Assembly (NCBI GenBank): GCA_016711205.1
Contig: JADJTM010000002.1
Span: forward strand, 1,394,605 to 1,458,604
Length of the DNA stretch: 64,000 bases
Direction: 5' to 3'
Source of the DNA: Micropruina sp.
GTDB lineage: Bacteria; Actinomycetota; Actinomycetes; Propionibacteriales; Propionibacteriaceae
Each line of letters opens with the position of its first letter. The first letter of the stretch is position 1. A program made the position numbers and the translations under genes. The notes beneath the pieces are model-generated. The model was not told where the DNA came from. It ran no database searches and saw only the letters and a program-made list of their open reading frames with translations. Below, in pieces: positions 57,487 through 64,000 of the stretch.

Positions 57487-57674
57487 CGCGCTAGCGACCC
57501 GGCAGATCCGGGTCGACTTCGCATGCTCCTCGAACCGTCGCGCTCGACGGGTTGTGCCCGAGGTCCCCGCAAGGGGAGGGCGCAGCGGACGCATCAGGCG
57601 GGCCGAAGGTTTCGTCCCGAGCAACCCAAGCGGGTTCACGCGCTGCCGCGCCACCCGCGCAGAAAGGAACGGCC

Positions 57675-58889
57675 ATGGCCGTCGTCACCACCCGCCAGCT
57701 GCTCGAAAGCGGCGTTCACTTCGGGCATCAGACCCGTCGCTGGAACCCCAAGATGAAGAAGTTCATCTTCGCCGAGCGCAACGGCATCTACATCATCGAC
57801 CTGCAGCAGTCGCTGACCTACATCGACCAGGCGTACGCCTTCGTCCGCGAGACCGTCGCGCGGGGCGGCCAGGTCTTGTTCGTCGGCACCAAGAAGCAGG
57901 CCCAAGAGGCCATCGCCGAGCAGGCCACCCGGGTCGGCATGCCCTTCGTCAACCAGCGCTGGCTGGGCGGCATGCTCACCAACTTCGCCACCATCAGCAA
58001 GCGCATCGGCAAGATGAAGGAACTCGAAGGGCTCGACTTCGACGACGTCGCCGCGTCCGGCCTGACCAAGAAGGAGCTGCTGCAGCAGCGCCGCAAGAAG
58101 GACAAGCTCGCCAAGACCCTGTCCGGCATCCGCGACATGGGCAAGCTGCCGCAGGCGGTGTGGATCGTCGACACCAAGAAGGAACACCTCGCCATCGACG
58201 AGGCGCGCAAGCTGCGCATCCCGATCGTCGGCATTCTCGACACCAACTGCGATCCCGACGAGGTCGACTTCGCCATTCCGGGCAACGACGATGCCATCCG
58301 CTCCGTCGCGCTGCTGACCCGGGTGGTCGCGGACGCCGTCGCCGAGGGCCTGCTGGCCCGCAGCCGGTCGGCTGCCAGCACCGGTGAAGAGGCCGAGCCG
58401 ATGGCCGACTGGGAACGTGAGCTGCTCGGCGCCTCCGACCAGGCTCCGGCCGCCGACGAGGCTCCGGCCGCCGACGAGGCTCCGGCCGTGGTCTCCGAGG
58501 CCGAGGCCGTCGAAGGCTCCGACCTGCAGGCCAATGAACTGGCCGACTCGGTCGAGGGTGCCGTGGCCGGTGCCGCCGCCGAATCCGCTGAGGTGGCCGA
58601 GGCTGTCCAGGCTGCCGAAATCGCCGCGAACGAGTCGGTCGACCCGGCCGTCGAGGCCGAGGTCGACGCCGCCGCGACTGAGGCTGCAACACCGGTTGCC
58701 ACCGATGTGGACGCTCCGGCTGCTGCCGAAGCCGACGCTCCGGCTGCTGCCGACGCCGCCGTTGAGGCCGACGCCGCTGACGCCGACGCTGACGCTGACG
58801 CTGCCGCTGACACCTCCGCCGACGCTCCGGCCGCTGACACCTCCGCCGACGCTCCGGCCGCTGCCGCCGACGCCGACGAGAACAAGTAA
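57675..58889 (+). CDS. rpsB: 30S ribosomal protein S2 with long acidic C-terminal extension
   Basis: S2 is a late-assembling 30S subunit protein. Residues 1-250 are standard: LLESGVHFGHQTRRWNPKMK, IIDLQQSLTYIDQAYAFV, NQRWLGGMLTNFATI, and VGILDTNCDPDEVDFAIPGN. After ADWERELLG (about residue 245) come about 150 residues made almost only of Ala, Asp, Glu, Val and Pro, including repeats such as APAADEAPAADEAPA and DADADADAA. The total of 404 residues greatly exceeds the usual 240-300. AAAGGAACGG precedes the ATG. It is followed 33 nt later by tsf. Confidence 0.95.
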   Translation: MAVVTTRQLLESGVHFGHQTRRWNPKMKKFIFAERNGIYIIDLQQSLTYIDQAYAFVRETVARGGQVLFVGTKKQAQEAIAEQATRVGMPFVNQRWLGGMLTNFATISKRIGKMKELEGLDFDDVAASGLTKKELLQQRRKKDKLAKTLSGIRDMGKLPQAVWIVDTKKEHLAIDEARKLRIPIVGILDTNCDPDEVDFAIPGNDDAIRSVALLTRVVADAVAEGLLARSRSAASTGEEAEPMADWERELLGASDQAPAADEAPAADEAPAVVSEAEAVEGSDLQANELADSVEGAVAGAAAESAEVAEAVQAAEIAANESVDPAVEAEVDAAATEAATPVATDVDAPAAAEADAPAAADAAVEADAADADADADAAADTSADAPAADTSADAPAAAADADENK

Positions 58890-58922
58890 CACCGAGAACG
58901 ATTCGAGACGAGAGAACAGACA

Positions 58923-59735
58923 ATGGCAATCACTGCCGCTGATGTGAAGAAGCTCCGCGACGCCACCGGCGCGGGCATGATGGACGCCAAGAAGGCCCTC
59001 ACAGAGGCCGACGGCGACTTCGAGGCCGCGGTCGAGATCCTGCGGGTGACCGGCCAGGCCAAGATGGCGAAGCGATCCGACCGTGAGGCCTCCAACGGCC
59101 TGGTCGCCGCCGCCGGCAAGAGCGTGATTCAGCTCGGCGCCGAGACCGACTTCGTCGCCAAGAACGCCGAGTTCATCGCCCTGGCCACCGAGATCGCCGA
59201 GGCGATCGACGCCGCCGGTGCGTCCGACGTGGCCGCCGCCAACGCCGTCCAGCTCGCGTCCGGCAAGACCGTCGGCGACACCGTGGCCGAACTGGCCGCC
59301 AAGATCGGCGAGAAGCTCGAGATCGCCAACGCGGCCAGCTACGACGGCGACGTCACCATCTACCTGCACAAGCGCAGCTCGGATCTGCCGCCGCAGGTGG
59401 GCGTGATGGTCGAGTACGACGGCGGCGATGAGGACTTCGTCCGCGGTATCGCGATGCAGATCGCCGCCATGTCGCCGCAGTACGTCACCCGCGATGAGGT
59501 GCCCGCCGACGTGCTCAACCACGAGCGGCACATCGCCGAGCTGACCGCCAAGGAAGAGGGCAAGCCCGAGCAGATCATCCCGCGCATCGTCGAGGGCAGG
59601 CTGGGCGGCTTCTTCAAGGACGTGGTTCTGATCGAGCAGGCCTCGGTGTCGGACGACAAGAAGACCGTGGGACAGCTGCTGAAAGAGAACGGTGTCACTG
59701 TGAAGCGGTTCGTCCGCTTCGCCGCCGGCGCCTGA
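58923..59735 (+). CDS. tsf: Translation elongation factor Ts
   Basis: EF-Ts exchanges GDP for GTP on EF-Tu. The 270-residue product has the UBA-like N-terminal domain (ITAADVKKLRDATGAGMMDA), the core TDFVAKNAEFIALA motif with the Asp-Phe that contacts EF-Tu, and the C-terminal part LLKENGVTVKRFVRFAAGA. It is the partner of rpsB in a conserved pair. Immediately after the stop codon comes a 138-nt stretch lacking A and T. Confidence 0.97.
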   Translation: MAITAADVKKLRDATGAGMMDAKKALTEADGDFEAAVEILRVTGQAKMAKRSDREASNGLVAAAGKSVIQLGAETDFVAKNAEFIALATEIAEAIDAAGASDVAAANAVQLASGKTVGDTVAELAAKIGEKLEIANAASYDGDVTIYLHKRSSDLPPQVGVMVEYDGGDEDFVRGIAMQIAAMSPQYVTRDEVPADVLNHERHIAELTAKEEGKPEQIIPRIVEGRLGGFFKDVVLIEQASVSDDKKTVGQLLKENGVTVKRFVRFAAGA

Positions 59736-59740
59736 GGCCT

Positions 59741-59878
59741 CCCCGGGGGCCCCCCCCCCCCCCGCGGCCGCGGGGGGGGCGGGGGGGGGGGGGCCCCGCG
59801 GGGGGCCCCCCGGGGGGCCGCCCGGCCCGGGGGCGCCCCCGGGGGCCCGGGGGGCCCGCCCCGCCCGCCCGCCCCCCC
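59741..59878. other. 138-nt stretch composed only of G and C
   Basis: From 59741 to 59878 there is not one A or T. The stretch has long C and G runs (14 C at 59750-59763; G runs near 59772-59793). Even at 72% GC this length is extremely unlikely by chance. It may contain a real tsf terminator hairpin, but the homopolymer blocks look more like a mis-called or mis-assembled region. Reading frames through it encode only Gly/Pro/Ala/Arg and are not genes. Confidence 0.85.
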
Positions 59879-59891
59879 AGCGAGCCGCCAC

Positions 59892-59897
59892 TAGAGT
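59892..59897 (+). promoter_or_regulatory. Putative -10 element (TAGAGT) for pyrH
   Basis: TAGAGT lies 64 nt before the pyrH start; transcription from about 59904 would place the perfect hairpin of 59900-59933 at the 5' end of the message. Confidence 0.4.
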
Positions 59898-59899
59898 GA

Positions 59900-59933
59900 C
59901 GTGCGCCACGAGTTGTCAGACTCGTGGCGCACG
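59900..59933 (+). promoter_or_regulatory. Perfect 13-bp hairpin in the pyrH leader
   Basis: CGTGCGCCACGAG (59900-59912) and CTCGTGGCGCACG (59921-59933) are exact complements around an 8-nt loop TTGTCAGA. The hairpin lies between the putative pyrH -10 element and its ribosome binding site CGAGGAG (59951-59957). There is no T-run after it, so a classical terminator is not evident. It might be an operator palindrome, an mRNA-stabilising 5' stem, or a terminator for tsf. Confidence 0.7.
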
Positions 59934-59961
59934 GCGCTGTCAGCCACAGGCGAGGAGAACG

Positions 59962-60672
59962 ATGACCTACCACCGCATCATGCTCAAGTTGTCCGGCGAG
60001 ACGTTCGGGGGCGCCCGCGGCATCGGGGTCGATCCGGACGTGGTGGCCAGCCTCGCCGCCCAGATCAAATCGGTGGTGGACGTCGGGGTGCAGGTCGCGA
60101 TCGTGATCGGCGGCGGCAACTTCTTCAGGGGCGCGGAACTGTCCGAGCGCGGCATGGACCGTGACCGGGCCGACTACATGGGCATGCTCGGCACCGTGAT
60201 GAACTGCCTGGCGCTGCAGGACTTCTGCGAGAAGGCCGGGGTGCAGACCCGGGTGCAGTCCGCGATCACGATGGGGCAGGTCGCCGAACCCTACATTCCG
60301 CGCCGCGCCGAGCGGCACCTGGAAAAGGGACGGGTGGTGATCTTCGGGGCCGGCTCGGGCATGCCGTACTTCAGCACCGACACCGTCGCGGCCCAGCGGG
60401 CCCTCGAGATCGGCGCGGAGGTGCTGTTGATGGGCAAGCAGGGCACCGACGGCGTGTACGACTCAGACCCCAAGAAGAACCCCGATGCGCAGCGCTTCAA
60501 CGAGCTCACCTACGATGAGTACCTGGCCCGCGACCTCAAGGTGGCCGACGCCACCGCGATCAGCCTGGCCCGCGACAACTCCCTGCCGATGATTTTCTTC
60601 GACCTCGGTGTCGAGGGCAACATCCTGCGCGTGGTGCAAGGTGAGAAGATCGGTACCACCGTCCACGCCTGA
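59962..60672 (+). CDS. pyrH: UMP kinase
   Basis: Phosphorylates UMP to UDP in pyrimidine synthesis and is allosterically controlled by GTP and UTP. The 236-residue amino-acid-kinase-fold protein has RIMLKLSGETFGG (ATP site), VIGGGNFFRGAELSERGMDR (UMP site), DYMGMLGTVMNCLALQD, and GKQGTDGVYDSDPKKN. CGAGGAG precedes the ATG; an upstream frame to 59896 is not conserved. It precedes frr by 28 nt. Confidence 0.96.
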   Translation: MTYHRIMLKLSGETFGGARGIGVDPDVVASLAAQIKSVVDVGVQVAIVIGGGNFFRGAELSERGMDRDRADYMGMLGTVMNCLALQDFCEKAGVQTRVQSAITMGQVAEPYIPRRAERHLEKGRVVIFGAGSGMPYFSTDTVAAQRALEIGAEVLLMGKQGTDGVYDSDPKKNPDAQRFNELTYDEYLARDLKVADATAISLARDNSLPMIFFDLGVEGNILRVVQGEKIGTTVHA

Positions 60673-60700
60673 CCGGCGACCCACCGAAAGGAAAGCTCGG

Positions 60701-61258
60701 ATGATCTCCGACATTCAGTCCGACGCCGAAAGCAAGATGAAAGGCGCCGTCGAGCATGCTCGCGAAGAGTTCGCCGCGATCCGCACCGGCCGGGCGCATC
60801 CCGCCATGTTCAACAAGCTGATGGTCGACTACTACGGCGCTCCGACGCCGTTGCAGCAGCTGGCCACCTTTCAGGTGCCTGAAGCCCGCACCGTGCTGAT
60901 CAGCCCCTTCGACCGCCAGTCGATGGCCGGCATCGAGAAGGCGATCCGCGACTCCGATCTGGGCGTCAACCCCGCCAACGACGGCAACGTGATCCGGGTG
61001 GTGATGCCGCAGCTGTCCGAGGAGCGCCGACGCGAGTACGTCAAGCTCGCCCGCAGCAAGGCCGAAGAGGCCCGGGTGGCCGTGCGCAACATTCGCCGGC
61101 ACGCCAATGACGCGGTGCACAGGCTGGTCAAGGACAAAGAGATCGGCGAGGACGACGCGCGCACCGCCGAGCGGCACCTCGACGGGTTCACCAAGAAGTA
61201 CGTCGAGGCCATCGACGAACTGCTCAAGGCCAAGGAAGCCGAGCTGCTCGAGGTCTGA
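60701..61258 (+). CDS. frr: Ribosome recycling factor
   Basis: Splits the post-termination ribosome with EF-G. The 185-residue protein shows AEEFAAIRTGRAHP-like residues (REEFAAIRTGRAHPAMFNKL), VDYYGAPTPLQQLATFQVPE, VNPANDGNVIRVVMPQLSEE and a long terminal helix. GAAAGGAAAG precedes the ATG. The stop codon overlaps the cdsA start (TGATG). Confidence 0.97.
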   Translation: MISDIQSDAESKMKGAVEHAREEFAAIRTGRAHPAMFNKLMVDYYGAPTPLQQLATFQVPEARTVLISPFDRQSMAGIEKAIRDSDLGVNPANDGNVIRVVMPQLSEERRREYVKLARSKAEEARVAVRNIRRHANDAVHRLVKDKEIGEDDARTAERHLDGFTKKYVEAIDELLKAKEAELLEV

Positions 61259-62139
61259 TGGCAGCCGAGCAGCAGATCCCCGCCGAGCCGGCCGTCCGAA
61301 AGTCGCGTGCCGGACGGGATCTGCCTGCCGCCATTCTGGTCGGGCTCGGCCTGGCCACCACCGTGGTGCTGACCCTGCTGTTCTGGAACTGGGGTTTCGT
61401 CCTGCTGGTCACCGCCATGCTCACCCTGGGCACCTTCGAGCTGCACGACGCGCTCAAACGCATCGGCATGAACTCGGCGGTGGCCCCGATCATGGTCGGC
61501 ACCGTCGCCGTCATCTGCGGCTCGTACGCGGCGGCCACCCAGGAGGGGACCAACGCGGTGCCCTGGCATTCGGTGCTGCTGGGCTTTCTGGGCGCCACCG
61601 TGCTGGCTGCACTGGTCTGGCGCATGCCGGGCGGGTCGGCGGGCTACGTGAAGGACTCCGCCGCCAGCCTGTTCACCATCGGCTACATTCCGCTGCTCGG
61701 GTCGTTCACCAGCCTGATCCTGGCCGCACCCAACGGGTCGGCCAAGATGGCGACGATCCTGCTCGTGGTGATGGGCACCGACACCGGCGGCTATGCGGTG
61801 GGTGCCCGCATCGGCAAGCATCCGATGGCGCCGCAGATCAGCCCGAAGAAGACGTGGGAGGGCATGGGCGGCTCGGTCGCCCTGGCCAGCGCCGTCGCGG
61901 TGCCGCTGACCATCTGGTGGCTGAACGCCGCCTGGTGGATCGGGCTGGTGCTGGCCCTCAGCATCGTGGCCGCCGGCACCTGCGGCGACCTGATCGAATC
62001 GCTGATCAAACGCGACGTCGGCATCAAGGACATGTCCTCGTTCCTGCCCGGCCACGGTGGGGCGATGGACCGGCTCGACTCGATCCTGGTCGCCGCCCCG
62101 GTGGCCTGGCTGCTGCTGTTTCTGCTGATCCCGAACTGA
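61258..62139 (+). CDS. cdsA: Phosphatidate cytidylyltransferase
   Basis: Makes CDP-diacylglycerol, the precursor of bacterial phospholipids. The 293-residue membrane protein has about eight hydrophobic segments and the CdsA signature GDLIESLIKRDVGIKDMSSF followed by LPGHGGAMDRLDS, whose aspartates bind Mg2+. The GKHPMAPQISPKKTWEGMGG motif, typical of CdsA, is present. The start overlaps the frr stop, so the two are translationally coupled. Confidence 0.95.
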   Translation: MAAEQQIPAEPAVRKSRAGRDLPAAILVGLGLATTVVLTLLFWNWGFVLLVTAMLTLGTFELHDALKRIGMNSAVAPIMVGTVAVICGSYAAATQEGTNAVPWHSVLLGFLGATVLAALVWRMPGGSAGYVKDSAASLFTIGYIPLLGSFTSLILAAPNGSAKMATILLVVMGTDTGGYAVGARIGKHPMAPQISPKKTWEGMGGSVALASAVAVPLTIWWLNAAWWIGLVLALSIVAAGTCGDLIESLIKRDVGIKDMSSFLPGHGGAMDRLDSILVAAPVAWLLLFLLIPN

Positions 62140-62147
62140 GCTGACAG

Positions 62148-63386
62148 ATGACCGACCCCCAACCGCCGGCCGTGGACGGGCTGCGTCCCGACGAGATGAG
62201 CGCCTACGCCGCCCTCGAGGACCGGGTGCGGGCCGGCGCGACCGTGCCGCTCACCCTGGCCCCGCAGCGTCGGGGCAAGCCGCCACGGCACTGGCTCGAC
62301 CTGAGCACCGAAGAGCGGCAGGCGGCCGTCCAGCAGCTGGGGCTGCCGAAGTTCCGGGCCGACCAGATCTCGCGGCACGTGTTCGAGGGGCTCGACCTCG
62401 ACCCCGCCGGCTGGACGGACCTGCCAGCGGCGGTCCGTGCCCAGGTGGCCGAGGCGTTCCTGCCGCGGCTGCTGACCTAGGTGCGGCCGCTCTGCTGCGA
62501 CGGCGGCACCACGCTGAAGACCCTGTGGCGGCTGTTCGACGGCTCGCTGATCGAGTCGGTGCTGATGCGCTACGGCGTACCCGGCGTCCGGGCGTCCGGC
62601 TCGGGCCGGAACCGGGCCACCCTCTGCATCAGCTCGCAGGCCGGCTGCGGCATGGCCTGCCCGTTCTGTGCCACCGGTCAGGGCGGGCTGCAGCGCAATC
62701 TGAGCGCCGCCGAGATAATGGCTCAGGTGCTGGCCGGTGCCCGCACCCTCGCCGACGGCGGCATTCCGGGCGGCCCCGGCCGGGTGAACAACATCGTCTT
62801 CATGGGCATGGGTGAGCCGATGGCCAACTACCGGGCGATCATGACCACGATCCGCACCATGACCGCACCCGGCCCGCAGGGCCTGGGCATCAGCGCCCGC
62901 GGCATCACCGTGTCGACGGTCGGCCTGGTGCCGCGGATCAACCAACTGGCCGGCGAGGGGCTGCCGGTCACCCTGGCGGTCAGCCTGCACGCACCCGATG
63001 ACGAACTGCGCGACGAGCTGTGCCCGGTCAACACCCGCTGGAACGTCGCCGCACTACTGGACGCCGCGCACGCCTACTTCGTGGCGACCAAACGCCGGGT
63101 CTCGATCGAATACGCGCTGATCCGCGACGTCAACGACCAGCCGGAGCGGGCCGCCATGCTGGCTGATGCGCTGCGCCGCGACGGCGGGCACGGCTGGGTG
63201 CACGTCAACCTGATCCCGCTCAACCCGACTCCGGGCTCGAAATGGACGGCCTCCCGGCGGGCCGATCAGAAGGCCTTCGTGGCCGTGCTGGAGCGCCGCG
63301 GCGTCGCGGTCACGGTGCGCGACACCCGGGGCCGCGAGATCGACGGAGCCTGCGGGCAGCTTGCCGCAACAGCTGCCGCGGGATGA
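62148..63386 (+). pseudogene. rlmN: 23S rRNA (adenine2503-C2)-methyltransferase RlmN, interrupted by a TAG codon
   Basis: RlmN is a radical SAM enzyme that methylates A2503 of 23S rRNA and A37 of some tRNAs. The frame runs from ATG 62148 through RADQISRHVFEGLDLDPAGW to LPRLLT, meets TAG at 62478-62480, and continues in the same frame: RPLCCDGGTTLKTLWRLFDG, the [4Fe-4S] motif SQAGCGMACPFCATGQGGL, FMGMGEPMANY, AVSLHAPDDELRD and DGACGQLA with the C-terminal catalytic cysteine. Without the stop it would be 412 residues, with everything intact. TAG is an ordinary stop elsewhere here. A sequencing error or a recent point mutation are the likely explanations. It follows cdsA by 8 nt. Confidence 0.88.
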
Positions 63387-63397
63387 CCCGGCGCGAG

Positions 63398-63403
63398 TAG
63401 GGT
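63398..63403 (+). promoter_or_regulatory. Putative -10 element (TAGGGT) for the terminal dehydrogenase gene
   Basis: TAGGGT is followed by 5 nt and an ATG at 63409, resembling the leaderless starts found throughout the window. Confidence 0.35.
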
Positions 63404-63408
63404 GAACC

Positions 63409-64000
63409 ATGCGTTCGTTGGTCGAGAGGCAGGATCAGGTTCTCGACGACGCCCGGTCGGCGCCGACCTCACCGCCGGATAGTCGCCGAGGCGGCCCGAG
63501 CGCCGCCTCGTCCACACCCCGCTCTCCGGGCTGCCGCTGGCCGAGATTCCGCTGTCCACCCCGTCCGACGTGGGCTGCGCGGTGCAGCAGGCCGCTCGGC
63601 CCTGCGGGCCTGGAGTTCGCTGGGACACCTGCGCCGGGCCGCCGTGGTGCTCGACTTTCACGATCGGCTGCTGGCCCAGCGCGAGGACGTCCTCGACCTG
63701 ATTCAACTCGAGACCGGCAAGACCCGCGCCAACGCCTTCGACGAGGTCGCCGAGGTCGCCAACGTGGCGCGGTACTACGCCCGCCGCCGCAGCCTGCTGG
63801 CCCCGCCGGGTGCGGGGCGCGTTGCCGGTCGCTGGGCACGCCACCAGCCCCGGCTGCCGCGCGGCGTGGTCGGCATCATCACCCCGTGGAACTATCCGTT
63901 CGCGCTGTCGCTGGGCGACGCAGTGGCGGCGCTGCTGGCCGGCAACGCGGTGGTGCTGCGGCCCGATCCGCGCACGTGTCTGTCGGTGCTGTGGGGCTGC
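63409..64000 (+). pseudogene. Succinate-semialdehyde dehydrogenase-like gene, frame-broken and cut by window end
   Basis: Fragments in different frames together match the N-terminal third of an aldehyde dehydrogenase of the succinate-semialdehyde type. The order is MRSLVERQDQVLDDAR, IVAEAARAP, RRLVHTPLSGLPLAEIPLST, then SALRAWSSLGHLRRAAVVLD, DLIQLETGKTRANAFDEVAE, VANVARYYARR, GVVGIITPWNYPFALSLGDA and LLAGNAVVLRPDPRTC. At least three frame changes occur in the first 200 nt, after which one frame stays open to the end. Catalytic residues lie beyond the window. Either the region is poorly sequenced or the gene is decaying. Confidence 0.7.

Noticed and set aside
59741..59960. Gly/Pro-rich protein extension upstream of pyrH or long minus-strand frame across tsf
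   Set aside because: The frames exist only because the DNA has no A or T; composition and absence of any motif indicate they are not coding.
62478..62480. Stop-codon recoding (TAG as an amino acid) in this genome
   Set aside because: TAG ends several intact genes in the window (for example the TerC, ctaA, SPFH and RNA methyltransferase genes), so it is a normal stop codon here.

Overview
The window is about 64 kb of GC-rich (roughly 70%) bacterial DNA from an actinomycete. Several features show this: a mycothiol-dependent enzyme family, WhiA, RbpA, OpcA, DUF3099, GTG/TTG starts and many leaderless genes. The gene order uvrC-rapZ-yvcK-whiA / gap-pgk-tpiA-secG / pgl-opcA-zwf-tal / ctaB-ctaA-ABC / sufR-B-D-Rieske-C-S-U-T / ABC-F / fabG-fabI / NfeD-SPFH follows the order I recall for this region in Mycobacterium tuberculosis and other Actinomycetota. 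A second conserved block, xerC-M23-rpsB-tsf-pyrH-frr-cdsA-rlmN, closes the window. A propionibacterial-type genome is plausible, but that is a guess.

Layout. 1-5.5 kb: the end of a membrane-anchored protein, uvrB, a TerC-type metal transporter behind a probable yybP-ykoY manganese riboswitch, and two small minus-strand enzymes. 5.8-13.6 kb: uvrA-uvrC, then rapZ-yvcK-whiA. 13.7-17.5 kb: lower glycolysis (gap-pgk-tpiA), secG and rbpA. 17.6-18.2 kb: a REP-like array including a 184-bp tandem repeat. 18.2-22.6 kb: the oxidative pentose phosphate operon on the minus strand, with tal carrying a frameshift. 22.8-28.7 kb: heme O and heme A synthesis, an ABC exporter and a membrane pyrophosphatase of a divergent branch with a lipobox. 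28.8-30.0 kb: a gene-poor repeat island. 30.0-36.6 kb: a complete SUF iron-sulfur assembly operon with its repressor. 36.6-44.8 kb: accessory enzymes, MarR, ABC-F, an rRNA methyltransferase, SURF1. 44.8-48.8 kb: FASII genes fabG-fabI, an ABC ATPase and an NfeD/SPFH pair. 48.8-49.2 kb: a cluster of 37-bp hairpin repeats. 49.2-55.1 kb: a transporter, an RNA methyltransferase, a DinB-ankyrin fusion, a serine hydrolase, YbjN and peptide deformylase. 55.1-63.4 kb: xerC, a two-domain M23 peptidase, translation genes, UMP kinase, CDP-diglyceride synthase and rlmN (interrupted by an in-frame stop). 63.4-64 kb: the start of a frame-broken succinate-semialdehyde dehydrogenase.

Most of the window is core housekeeping. 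I found no prophage, insertion sequence, CRISPR array, rRNA or tRNA gene. The unusual signals lie mainly between genes and in protein architecture: a riboswitch whose P1 strand can also mask the Shine-Dalgarno sequence, a 61-bp nested palindrome upstream of uvrA, three different short-repeat families, a perfect hairpin in the pyrH leader, a 150-residue acidic tail on ribosomal protein S2, and a DinB-ankyrin fusion. Four spots (tal, rlmN, the terminal dehydrogenase and a 138-nt stretch without A or T) may reflect sequencing or assembly error and should be verified before any biological reading. I did not find a convincing new multi-gene system.
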